The translations under genes were made by a program, and so were the position numbers. 64,000 nucleotides of DNA, from positions 1 through 64,000 of the forward strand of contig CAVBWZ010000009.1 of assembly GCA_963599445.1 (NCBI GenBank), in the 5' to 3' direction. The notes under the pieces were generated by a model. The model did not search any database and had not been told where the DNA came from. It saw only the letters and a list, made by a program, of their open reading frames with translations. Origin of the DNA: UBA9732 sp963599445 (GTDB lineage Bacteria > Spirochaetota > Spirochaetia > Sphaerochaetales > Sphaerochaetaceae). Below, piece after piece: positions 42,386-49,785 of the stretch (the stretch's first letter is position 1; every line of letters starts with the position of its first letter).

Positions 42386-42430
42386 CCAAGAGGCATCATT
42401 CCAAGAGATATCATTCGAAGAGATATCATT
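42386..42430. repeat. Three 15-bp tandem repeats
   Basis: CCAAGAGGCATCATT, CCAAGAGATATCATT and CGAAGAGATATCATT lie in a row in the relA-rpiB gap, ending 17 bp before the rpiB ATG. Confidence 0.85.
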
Positions 42431-42447
42431 CCAAACGGAGGTTCGTC

Positions 42448-42891
42448 ATGAAGAAAGTCGTAGTTGCAAATGATCAGGGGGCCGTTGAGCTCACGGCATC
42501 CATAGTGGAGCATCTCAAAAAGCACGGCTACGAGGTGACCTACCTTGGCACAGGAGAACCCGTCTCCGTCGATTATCCAGACATGGCAAGGGCCGCATGC
42601 GAGGAGTTCAAGAAAGGCGGCTATGAATTTGGAGTGCTCTGCTGCGGGACCGGTATTGGCATCTCCATATGCGCCAACAAGATAGACGGCATAAGATGCG
42701 CCCTACCCCAGAACTGCTATGCAGCGACCATGTGCAAGGAGCACAACGATGCCAACTTCATAGCCTTTGGCGGCCGCATCGACTACCCCCAGCCCGTCCT
42801 CGACATGCTAGACGCCTACATCAAGACACCTATCTCAATGGACGAACGCCACGTCCGTCGCCGTGCCAAGATGATGGCGCTGGAGAAATAA
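42448..42891 (+). CDS. rpiB: Ribose-5-phosphate isomerase B family (RpiB/LacAB)
   Basis: Interconverts ribose 5-phosphate and ribulose 5-phosphate in the pentose phosphate pathway. It has the catalytic Cys loop LCCGTGIGISICANK and C-terminal HVRRRAKM. The N-terminal signature usually reads SDHAG; here it is NDQGA, so the His that contacts the substrate is Gln, which may point to another sugar phosphate. Translation signal GGAGG upstream; it closes the plus-strand run from the XRE gene. Confidence 0.85.
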   Translation: MKKVVVANDQGAVELTASIVEHLKKHGYEVTYLGTGEPVSVDYPDMARAACEEFKKGGYEFGVLCCGTGIGISICANKIDGIRCALPQNCYAATMCKEHNDANFIAFGGRIDYPQPVLDMLDAYIKTPISMDERHVRRRAKMMALEK

Positions 42892-42942
42892 TAGCATTTG
42901 AATGAAAAACCATTTGAAGTTCTTGTACTCTCATATAAAACA

Positions 42943-42982
42943 CAGCCGCTTGGGTAGCACGTTCGACACACCTTAAGCGGCT
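42943..42982 (+). terminator. Hairpin downstream of rpiB
   Basis: AGCCGCTT and AAGCGGCT pair across about 23 nt, followed by CCTCTATATA. There is no strong U-run, so it is only a probable terminator. The rest of 42892-43202 holds the left end of the ISL3 element. Confidence 0.5.
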
Positions 42983-43098
42983 CCTCTATATAGGTACTCC
43001 TAGCAATACACAGTGGAAATTGCAAAACCGGCAGAACCTTTTAGTACATCATTGGTTCTGTTTTTCAATCCTCTTTGCCTTGCCAAACTCTACTTTTC

Positions 43099-44600
43099 TG
43101 GTTCTTCACGGAAAGTTGGGGGATTGAAGGGAACAGGTGATTGAAAAAGAGAGCATGTAGGTCCTAAAGTTGGATTGACAAAAAACACAGAAGGACCCAA
43201 ACATGCTCATGGACAAGGATATCTCAATCCACCTTTCATGCCAACAGTTCGAATGCAGCCGATTCGACATAAGTGAATCAAAGTCGGTGCTGTTCTTCAA
43301 GAGCAGCCGGAGAAGCGACGAAGTGGTCTGCCCCTTCTGCGGAGGCAGGGTGCATGTCCACGACAAGGCCAGCACAACATTGAAGGACATGCCGCTGTGG
43401 TTCGGCGTCCCTCTGGAGCTTGAAGTGGAGCACCACAGGTACAGATGCACATGCTGCGGCGTGAGCTTCGGCGAAGACGTCTGCATGGGATATCCCGGAA
43501 CCAGGATCACATACCGTGCGGCCAGGTGGGTGCAGGAGCTGCTTCGCTGGCGGCTTCCGATCTCGGCTGTCCATGAGATCACGGGCTTCCACTGGGACAC
43601 CATCAGAAGGATCCACGAATCGGCTATGCACGAAGCCCTTGGCTGGAGGAGGAAGGAGCTTCGCGACAAGGACTACAAGCCCAGGTACCTTGCGGTCGAC
43701 GAGTTCGCCCTTCACAAGGGGCACAGGTACGCCACATGCGTCATGGACCTTGTCGAAGGCGATGTGCTGTGGGTGGGCGAAGGAAGGTCGAAGGCCGACT
43801 TCGCCAGGTTCTTCGAGGAGTTCGACCCAAGCTATCTCTCTGAGGTGGAAGCGGTTGCCATGGACATGAACGCATCATACAACGTCCTTGTGAAAAGGCA
43901 TCTGCCCAACGCCGAGATAGTCTACGACCGCTACCACATGCAGGCTCAGTTCGGCAGGGACGTGCTTGGAGCAGTGAGGCTGGATGAGGCCAGAACCCAC
44001 AGACAGAGATCCAAGGAGCTTCTCGAAGCCTCCGCACAGGAGATCGACGCCGGGGAACGCAGACGCCTGAGATCCGAAGCCGTAGAGGAAAGCCATCTGT
44101 ACTCCACCGTCAAGGGCGCCAGATGGACGCTGCTTGCAAATGGAGACGACCTTCCCCAAGACAAGGTCGAAGTCCTGAATGCGATTCTGGACAGCCACAG
44201 AGACCTTTCGCTCTGCCATGCGATGAAGGAGGAGATGTCCAGGCTCTTCGAACTCAGGGACCCCGACGAAGCCCGCAGGGGATGGACGCGGTGGTTCGAG
44301 GGTGCCAAGGCGAGTGGAATCCCAGCCCTTGTGAGGTTCGCAAGGCTCAAGGAGAAGCGCCTGGACGGTCTTGTGGCACATGCAAGGCACAACATCTCAA
44401 CCGGCAGGCTGGAGGGGTTCAACAACAAGATCAAGGTGGCCAAGAGGGTCGGCTACGGCTACAGGAACGAAGAGTACTTCTTCGCCCTCATAAGGTATCT
44501 TTCCATCCCCTCCGTAAGAGGTTCATCCCACAGAAGTAGGATGTTCATAGCTGAGGAAGACGATGCTATTCTGACATTGACGGATGTCGGAAGCCGGTGA
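43099..44600 (+). mobile_element. ISL3-family insertion sequence, right end not found
   Basis: The left end reads GGTTCTTCACGGAAAGTTG, the GG-TCTTC start usual for ISL3 inverted repeats, about 100 bp before the transposase. No reverse copy is visible after the transposase up to 44820, so the right end seems lost, perhaps when the IS110 element next to it arrived. Confidence 0.65.
43203..44600 (+). CDS. ISL3-family transposase
   Basis: A 465-residue DDE transposase: N-terminal zinc ribbon (VCPFCGG... YRCTCCG), an HTH (LPISAVHEITGFHWDTIRRI), then the DDE core with AVDEFALHKGHRYA, AVAMDMNASY and the late RLEGFNNKIKVAKRVGYGYR motif. The reading is uninterrupted, so the protein may be active. The last 30 residues after 'RYLSIPSVRG' look unlike the usual family end and may come from foreign sequence after loss of the right end. 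Confidence 0.9.
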   Translation: MLMDKDISIHLSCQQFECSRFDISESKSVLFFKSSRRSDEVVCPFCGGRVHVHDKASTTLKDMPLWFGVPLELEVEHHRYRCTCCGVSFGEDVCMGYPGTRITYRAARWVQELLRWRLPISAVHEITGFHWDTIRRIHESAMHEALGWRRKELRDKDYKPRYLAVDEFALHKGHRYATCVMDLVEGDVLWVGEGRSKADFARFFEEFDPSYLSEVEAVAMDMNASYNVLVKRHLPNAEIVYDRYHMQAQFGRDVLGAVRLDEARTHRQRSKELLEASAQEIDAGERRRLRSEAVEESHLYSTVKGARWTLLANGDDLPQDKVEVLNAILDSHRDLSLCHAMKEEMSRLFELRDPDEARRGWTRWFEGAKASGIPALVRFARLKEKRLDGLVAHARHNISTGRLEGFNNKIKVAKRVGYGYRNEEYFFALIRYLSIPSVRGSSHRSRMFIAEEDDAILTLTDVGSR

Positions 44601-44639
44601 CAGGATAATCGTTTTTAGCGACGGGCAGCTCCATGAGGG

Positions 44640-45048
44640 CTGCACCTCTACCCAGAAAATAATTCTAGCCGGTCATCGAATACCTACGGTGGAGATGGCT
44701 TCCGGACGGCTGCCCGCCGCCGGTGCCATACTCCGATAATAAAAGTGAATGGGCTCGTTGAGCCACATTGAAGCAGAAAGCCTTCCGCAGCCGAACAAAC
44801 AGAAGGAGGTCTGGAAATGGACAACAGACCATTGAAGTTCGAGGCGAAGCGGATTTTCGGCCTCGATTTGTCGAAGAAGACACTGAAGGCATGCAGGCTT
44901 GACGAGGACAGCGGCTTCGAGAAAAAGTGCATCTTCGATGAGAAGATGACGGACGAAGGACGGCTGCATTTTGCCTCACGGCTGCGCAAGGGCGACTACG
45001 TGGCGATGGAGGGAGGGTCGTCGACCTCCTTTCTGGCAAGGTACCTGA
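44640..45048 (+). mobile_element. IS110-family remnant, left end and 5' part of the transposase
   Basis: About 180 bp of non-coding left end (GC-rich, hairpin-prone) precede a truncated transposase frame. In IS110-type elements this left end encodes the bridge RNA that pairs with donor and target DNA. The element is cut at about 45048; the exact left boundary is not visible. Confidence 0.55.
44817..45048 (+). pseudogene. Truncated IS110 transposase
   Basis: The frame starts at an ATG with GGAGG upstream and shows the DEDD transposase N-terminus: IFGLDLSKKTLKACRL (first Asp), then 'DEGRLHFASRLRKGDYVAME' and GGSSTSFLARYL. After about residue 77 the sequence ceases to match and continues for 23 unrelated codons that are the antisense of an ankyrin-like gene. 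The catalytic Ser domain is gone, so the fragment is inactive. Confidence 0.75.
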
Positions 45049-45214
45049 TGATTCTTCTTTGCCAGATAGGCGACAATATCCCCAATAAGATTCTCATAAG
45101 GCATACCTGTTTCAATTAATTTCTCGACATTTCCAAGTCCAAAAGATGGAATCAGTAGAACGCAGAGAACTACGTCATTATGAGCAAAACTATACTCTGT
45201 ACTTTGTTTTTCAT
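45049..45214 (-). pseudogene. 5' fragment of a second ankyrin-operon gene
   Basis: On the minus strand AAGGAG precedes an ATG at 45214 and a signal-peptide start (MKNKVQSIVLLIM). After codon 14 the frame meets TAG, but a shifted frame continues as VVLCVLLIPSFGLG and NVEKLIETGMPYENL. The pair resembles the N-terminus of the ankyrin protein upstream. The gene is frameshifted near its signal peptide and cut by the IS110 remnant at about 45048. Confidence 0.55.
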
Positions 45215-45229
45215 TTTATACTCCTTGCA

Positions 45230-46012
45230 TCAGTCGTAGTTTCTCTGATATTCCTTCAAAACCTTGAAAACAGCGTTAGAACAGTTCCGTTTAGCATAAT
45301 CAATTGGAGAATATCCCCAGTAACTGCCGGCATTTGGGTTAGCACCCTTTTCCAGCAAAAGCGTTACAACCTCCACTGAACACTCACCATTCTTTGTCAG
45401 CTCCGAAAACAAGGCACTTCTGCCATAGGAATCAGAAATATTTGCATCAATCGTATCGCTTCTGAGGATTTCCATTACAATTTCATCACTGCAGAGAGTT
45501 ATTGCGTAAATGAGAGGAGGATACCCCCAGAAGTTTCCTACATTGCAATCAATTCCCTTCTCAATCAAACCATTTACAATTTCAATTGAAGCATTCTCCT
45601 TCTTTGCCAATTCGTAGAACAAAGCATTCTTTCCATAGGAATCCTGAACGTTTACATCTAGAGTTTCACTTTTGAGGAGCTCCAATACAACGTCACTACC
45701 ACACTGCAATAGCGCATACATAAGAGGAGAATAGCTACCGTAGTATCTCCCTGCGTTTGTATCTACACCTGCAGAAACGAGAATTCCAACAATCTCCGAG
45801 GAAGCGGATTCGCCTTTTACCAGCTCATGCCACAACGCATTCCACCCATAATAGTCAGTTGCATCGATGTCCGAAGTCTCTGCAAAGCTGGAAATAGTCT
45901 CAATGTCAGCATTATTGTCAATGGCATCAATCAGCCTGGAACCAGTTGAAAACACTAACAATGGGTACATGCAAATCAACAAGAGTACAATGACTGCTTT
46001 TTTCATCCACAC
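45230..46012 (-). CDS. Exported ankyrin-repeat protein
   Basis: 260 residues: a signal peptide (MKKAVIVLLLICMYPLLVFS) followed by about six ankyrin-type units of 33-36 residues with alternating 'DYYGWNALW', 'GSYSPLMYALL', 'DSYGKNALFYEL' and 'GYSPIDYA' helices. The likely role is protein binding in the periplasm or at the surface. Its stop lies 16 bp before the start of a second, broken signal-peptide gene, and it follows the TM2 gene by 4 bp, so this was a three-gene unit. Confidence 0.75.
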   Translation of the reverse strand: MWMKKAVIVLLLICMYPLLVFSTGSRLIDAIDNNADIETISSFAETSDIDATDYYGWNALWHELVKGESASSEIVGILVSAGVDTNAGRYYGSYSPLMYALLQCGSDVVLELLKSETLDVNVQDSYGKNALFYELAKKENASIEIVNGLIEKGIDCNVGNFWGYPPLIYAITLCSDEIVMEILRSDTIDANISDSYGRSALFSELTKNGECSVEVVTLLLEKGANPNAGSYWGYSPIDYAKRNCSNAVFKVLKEYQRNYD

Positions 46013-46016
46013 ACCT

Positions 46017-46322
46017 CTACTTTGATTGGTTCTCCGTATTTTGGGTTGTAGGCTGAACCGATGGTGGAACGTTGATTGTTATATTCTGAACATTGCTGTT
46101 TGCATTGACATTTGAATTCTTGTTTCCACCTCCAAAATGTACAGCATTGTACAAATCAACCTGATTACCCAATGAAAAAAGATCAAAGAGCCAACCGATC
46201 AAAAACAAGCCACCTGTACACAAATACAGGACACCTTTCCCTACTTTGCCCAAATAGAAACAATGGCCTCCAAAAATACCGACCAAAAGCCATAGCAAAT
46301 ACGCAACACTTTTCTTTTTCAT
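46017..46322 (-). CDS. TM2-domain protein
   Basis: 101 residues. Residues 4-60 form the TM2 domain, two transmembrane helices joined by a short turn (YLLWLLVGIFGGHCFYLGK, then GLFLIGWLFDLFSL). The tail is Asn/Thr/Gln-rich and probably disordered. TM2 proteins are of unknown function in bacteria and often sit beside signalling or secretion genes. The Shine-Dalgarno AAGGAGAAAA precedes the ATG. Confidence 0.8.
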   Translation of the reverse strand: MKKKSVAYLLWLLVGIFGGHCFYLGKVGKGVLYLCTGGLFLIGWLFDLFSLGNQVDLYNAVHFGGGNKNSNVNANSNVQNITINVPPSVQPTTQNTENQSK

Positions 46323-46415
46323 TTTTTTCTCCTTTTCAAAAATTCACCAATACAAAAAAATGGAACGAATCCCATTCCTATCTCTTCTCTCAAAGTTTTT
46401 AACGAATTCCTCAGT

Positions 46416-46598
46416 TCACCCCTCCTTTTTTGTATTAATCCAAGCAATGACCTCGGATTTCTTCCACATTGGATGTCCGGTGACTTTATATGCTGGAGGC
46501 AAACACCAAGGCTTACGAGAACGATAGAACTTCACAGTTGAGTATTTAAGTCCAAGCATAGAGGCTAGTTCTCTGGTTGTAAGCATTTCACCATCCAT
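46416..46598 (-). CDS. Small excisionase-like HTH protein
   Basis: A 60-residue winged-helix protein of the MerR/AlpA type: LTTRELASMLGLKYSTVKFYRS, then W.....VIAWI at the end. Such proteins act as excisionases or small regulators in mobile elements. No integrase is next to it. It is divergent from a second small HTH gene. Confidence 0.7.
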   Translation of the reverse strand: MDGEMLTTRELASMLGLKYSTVKFYRSRKPWCLPPAYKVTGHPMWKKSEVIAWINTKKEG

Positions 46599-46740
46599 AA
46601 AAATCCTGTATTAAAATCACTACAACACAGATTATAGTATATTTTTCACTACAGTCAAGCTCTACATTGTTAGTTTTTAATAGAACTTGTAAGTTTTTCG
46701 CTACCAGAAATGTTTGTTTTGGTTTATAAGGGTTAGTGTT

Positions 46741-47088
46741 ATGGATATTGTCGAGGAATATTGGAAGAAGGTTGATTTGCTACTAGCAGAACAAAAACAT
46801 TCCCTCATTTGGCTTTGCGATACAGCAGAAATCGACTATCAGAAAGTCAGAACATGGAGATACAAAAACACAATTCCAAATCCTGAAGCACTTGTCGCAA
46901 TTTCAGATACGTTGAAAGTATCAATAGACTTTTTACTTAGGAATGCCTTCACGCAACCATCAGACTTTACAGACAGAGAGTTTGCAATAATTTCCATCTT
47001 GAGAAAGGACGAAAGGTTCAACAAAATCGTATCAAGATGTCTACAAGATGAAAGGTTCCTTGATTCATTGGGTTATCTATGCACGTAA
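46741..47088 (+). CDS. Small HTH regulator (115 aa)
   Basis: Residues 15-65 resemble a Cro/C1-type helix-turn-helix (SLIWLCDTAEIDYQKVRTW then IPNPEALVAISDTLKVSIDFLL). The C-terminal 50 residues are helical and unassigned. The ATG at 46741 is preferred (AAGGG upstream). It is divergent from the excisionase-like gene, with a 142-bp AT-rich gap between them. Confidence 0.7.
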   Translation: MDIVEEYWKKVDLLLAEQKHSLIWLCDTAEIDYQKVRTWRYKNTIPNPEALVAISDTLKVSIDFLLRNAFTQPSDFTDREFAIISILRKDERFNKIVSRCLQDERFLDSLGYLCT

Positions 47089-47131
47089 TGTAAGATTTGG
47101 GAGAAGACAGGGAATTTGAAATCCTGAAATA

Positions 47132-48604
47132 CTACCTTCCTTTAAGTTTGTATACTCTGTTTCTATTTGCACCTTCAAACACAATGGTATTCTCTTCAAT
47201 CAGTTCCTTTAGATAAACCTTGAGCATCGAAGACTTCAATCCAACATAGCTGGATATCTCACTGGAAGAGGAAACACCATTTGCTTCAAGGTACTCGACA
47301 ATCATTCTTTTCCTGTTTGAACTTATCGCCGTTTTTTTATCGCCGTTTTTTATCGCCGTTTTTTTATCGCCGTTTTTTATCGCCGTTTTTTTCAATGGCA
47401 GAACTATCTCTATTCTATCAGGATTGAGCTTTTCAGCTATGATAGGAGGTTCAAAACCCTCGTCTTTCCAAACCGAGAATATGCTAGGTATACCACTCCC
47501 CGCACGCTCACCGATATCAATAAGGCTGAACATCTTCATGATTGTACTGTTCCGCGGATCTGAAATGCCCCCTACTTTTGCAGCTTCAACCTCAATACGG
47601 AATCTACCAGGATTAGACACTCTGATTTCATCTGGTGCATTTAAAACAACGACACCTCCCCTACCATAATAATCTGCATTGACAAGGCAATTTACAAGAA
47701 CTTCCCTCACTCCTTTATGGATGGAAGTATCATCAACTCTGAATCCACCATTCAAGGAAAAAGGCACTTTAAGGTTTTGAATCAACTTGTTGTAGACTTT
47801 GAAATAGAAATCAAACAGATTTCCACTCCATTCCCCTGAAGAAGAAACGATACGATCAGTCCAACGCATTGAATAATCAAAGTTTTCTCGATAATCCAGG
47901 AAAAAGTTCGGAAATTCCCTGACAATGTTGAACTCATCTCCAAACATCAGAAGACCAGCAGCGGTAGGATATCTTTTTCCGTCAGCCCCAATGCCAACAG
48001 CCCCAATCCTCAACAGAAAATCCTCATCATCAAGTTTCTCCCACACGTGACCAGGACGTTTGAGGCTCATCATCTGACGATACCCTCTGATACTTTCAGC
48101 ATTGAAAACATCAAGTCCCATATCCTTAAGAAGAATTAAGTCCTGAGTTTTATATGAGGCATCACGCACCATAGCTTGATACTCTTCAATCGAGCAATGG
48201 TAGTCACCTTCCCCATTGCGTCGAAAAGTTCCAGTCAAAGGGTTTCCATTGATAAATACTGGTCTATAAGACCTATCGGCTCTTGGAACATTTATGAAAA
48301 CAACTTCTTTTCCTTCATATTCTCGAGAAAATACATCCTCACTGGACAATATGTTTACATTGACTTTCTTGGGGTTATTTACAGTATCCCAGAACTCCTT
48401 TATGAGTTTCTCTGGACTTTGAAGGCCGACCACCTTTAATGAATTGTCTTCGTTTTCAGCAAACCCAAGAAGTATAAGACCTCCTTCTGTGTTTGCAAAT
48501 GCAGAATAGGTTTCCCAAATACTAAGAGGCAGGCCTTTTGTCGCACTCTTGGCCTCAAGCCGATTGTTTTCTCTAAAACTCTCAAAATCCATAGAACCAG
48601 ACAA
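47132..48604 (-). CDS. AlbA_2 ATP-binding protein with KKTAIKNGD repeat
   Basis: 490 residues. The N-terminus is an AlbA_2 domain (NNRLEAKSATKGLP, then FANTEGGLILLGF). The middle matches the ATP-binding family region (HKGVREVLVNCLVNADYYGRGG, then DIGERAGSGIPSIF), and the end is a winged helix. Between the last two, two and a half copies of the nonapeptide KKTAIKNGD are encoded by alternating A6 and A7 runs. The start is a TTG at 48604 with GGAGG six bases upstream. Slippage in the A runs would cut off the winged helix. Related to the protein at 6247-7578. Confidence 0.75.
   Translation of the reverse strand: MSGSMDFESFRENNRLEAKSATKGLPLSIWETYSAFANTEGGLILLGFAENEDNSLKVVGLQSPEKLIKEFWDTVNNPKKVNVNILSSEDVFSREYEGKEVVFINVPRADRSYRPVFINGNPLTGTFRRNGEGDYHCSIEEYQAMVRDASYKTQDLILLKDMGLDVFNAESIRGYRQMMSLKRPGHVWEKLDDEDFLLRIGAVGIGADGKRYPTAAGLLMFGDEFNIVREFPNFFLDYRENFDYSMRWTDRIVSSSGEWSGNLFDFYFKVYNKLIQNLKVPFSLNGGFRVDDTSIHKGVREVLVNCLVNADYYGRGGVVVLNAPDEIRVSNPGRFRIEVEAAKVGGISDPRNSTIMKMFSLIDIGERAGSGIPSIFSVWKDEGFEPPIIAEKLNPDRIEIVLPLKKTAIKNGDKKTAIKNGDKKTAISSNRKRMIVEYLEANGVSSSSEISSYVGLKSSMLKVYLKELIEENTIVFEGANRNRVYKLKGR
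47333..47394. repeat. Slippage-prone ATCGCCG-T6/T7 tandem repeat
   Basis: Five copies of ATCGCCG, four of them separated by alternating runs of seven and six T, lie inside the coding region of the AlbA_2 gene. The true unit is 13-14 bp, but the protein period is 27 bp. Confidence 0.9.
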
Positions 48605-48664
48605 GAAGAACCTCCTTTCTTCAGACCAATCGGCTTTCACTTGGAATTATAGCACAGTACCAAT

Positions 48665-49222
48665 CTACCTTGCCTTCACATAATGGTCGTACATGAGGAT
48701 GGAGCAGAACAGACTCAACTTCCCTTCTCTGAAGTTCCATGCAAGGCCAATGGGCAGGAGATGCTCGCGCCTGCCGGAATACGGCATTCCAATGGTAAGC
48801 GTGTTCAGCCTAAAGGTAAGATACGTAGGCATGAATACGCCCTCCTCATTGTGGGTGCTGCAGAATACGCCAAGGCTCAGCATCGTGTTTATTCCGGTAC
48901 CCGCCGTGTTGCCGGCGCTGACCCTGTCGCCAAGAAGCGCATAGCTAAACTCAAGGCCAGCCACCACGTCCGAAAGAGGATTTGGCACTATTGGAGTGAT
49001 GGCCTCGACGGCCACTTCAAGACGCTTCGTAAGACCAAAGGTCATGCCACCAAGCATGTGGAGCCCCATGTCCATGTGTTCGTTCAAAAGAAACGTGCCG
49101 TTTCCAACCCTTATCCCGATATCCTTGAACAGCACAGAGCCACCGCTGCCGGAATCCGCAGCACCAGCGAACAAGGAGAACATCGTGACGACTACAAGAA
49201 CAATTACAAAAAACCTTTTCAC
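48665..49222 (-). CDS. Small outer-membrane barrel candidate (185 aa)
   Basis: A signal peptide (MKRFFVIVLVVVTMFSLFAGA) precedes a 160-residue domain of amphipathic strands rich in Gly, ending in YDHYVKAR. I do not recognise the family. It lies 21 bp after a similar gene and probably shares its transcript. Likely in the outer membrane or periplasm. Confidence 0.6.
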   Translation of the reverse strand: MKRFFVIVLVVVTMFSLFAGAADSGSGGSVLFKDIGIRVGNGTFLLNEHMDMGLHMLGGMTFGLTKRLEVAVEAITPIVPNPLSDVVAGLEFSYALLGDRVSAGNTAGTGINTMLSLGVFCSTHNEEGVFMPTYLTFRLNTLTIGMPYSGRREHLLPIGLAWNFREGKLSLFCSILMYDHYVKAR

Positions 49223-49243
49223 AACACAACCTCCTTGCAGGAA

Positions 49244-49783
49244 TCAGACATGGTACAGTGGCGTGAACCTGAAGAACGTGACGCCCCACAAGGTCTTGAC
49301 GGCATCCTGCCCCAAAGACTGCACATCCAAAAGCACGAACGGAGAGAACCACTCGAAGACATAGTCCTTGTCCATCGTCCTGAATGGAGAAACCTCCAGG
49401 TAGAGCGAGATATCGCCAAAGCTTTCATTGAGGAACACGAACCCCGCAGTAAGACTTGGAGACCAAGGACCGGGATTGGAAAGGGTGAACTGCAAAGGAT
49501 TCCAGGAGAACCTGCCAATTTCCAGGCAAAGGCCAAGACCATAGCCATCGAACGTGAAGCCGTTGCTCCAGCCGGCCCAGGAACCGCCCAACCATGCCTT
49601 GAACACTGGATTCAGAAGCTTTGAATCGAACGGCACATACGAAACATCAAGGGTCATGGAGGAAACGCTGTCGCTTCTTCCTGACATAGACACACCAACG
49701 CCAAAGTTGAAATAGGAGGCATCGGCGAAAACAGCAACAAGGCAAAGCAAAATCAGAAGAGCAGTCAGAAAACGTCTTTTCAC
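49244..49783 (-). CDS. Small outer-membrane barrel candidate (179 aa)
   Basis: A signal peptide (MKRRFLTALLILLCLVAVFA) then strands alternating aromatic and polar residues (NFGVGVSMSG, and GFTFDGYGLGLCLEIG), ending in a Phe/Tyr-rich strand. No named family is seen. It lies 2 bp after the phospholipase D-like gene, so it is part of that operon. Confidence 0.6.
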   Translation of the reverse strand: MKRRFLTALLILLCLVAVFADASYFNFGVGVSMSGRSDSVSSMTLDVSYVPFDSKLLNPVFKAWLGGSWAGWSNGFTFDGYGLGLCLEIGRFSWNPLQFTLSNPGPWSPSLTAGFVFLNESFGDISLYLEVSPFRTMDKDYVFEWFSPFVLLDVQSLGQDAVKTLWGVTFFRFTPLYHV

Positions 49784-49785
49784 AA

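Noticed and set aside
43241..44600. Long minus-strand frames inside the ISL3 transposase
   Set aside because: They are shadows of the transposase frame and show no domain.
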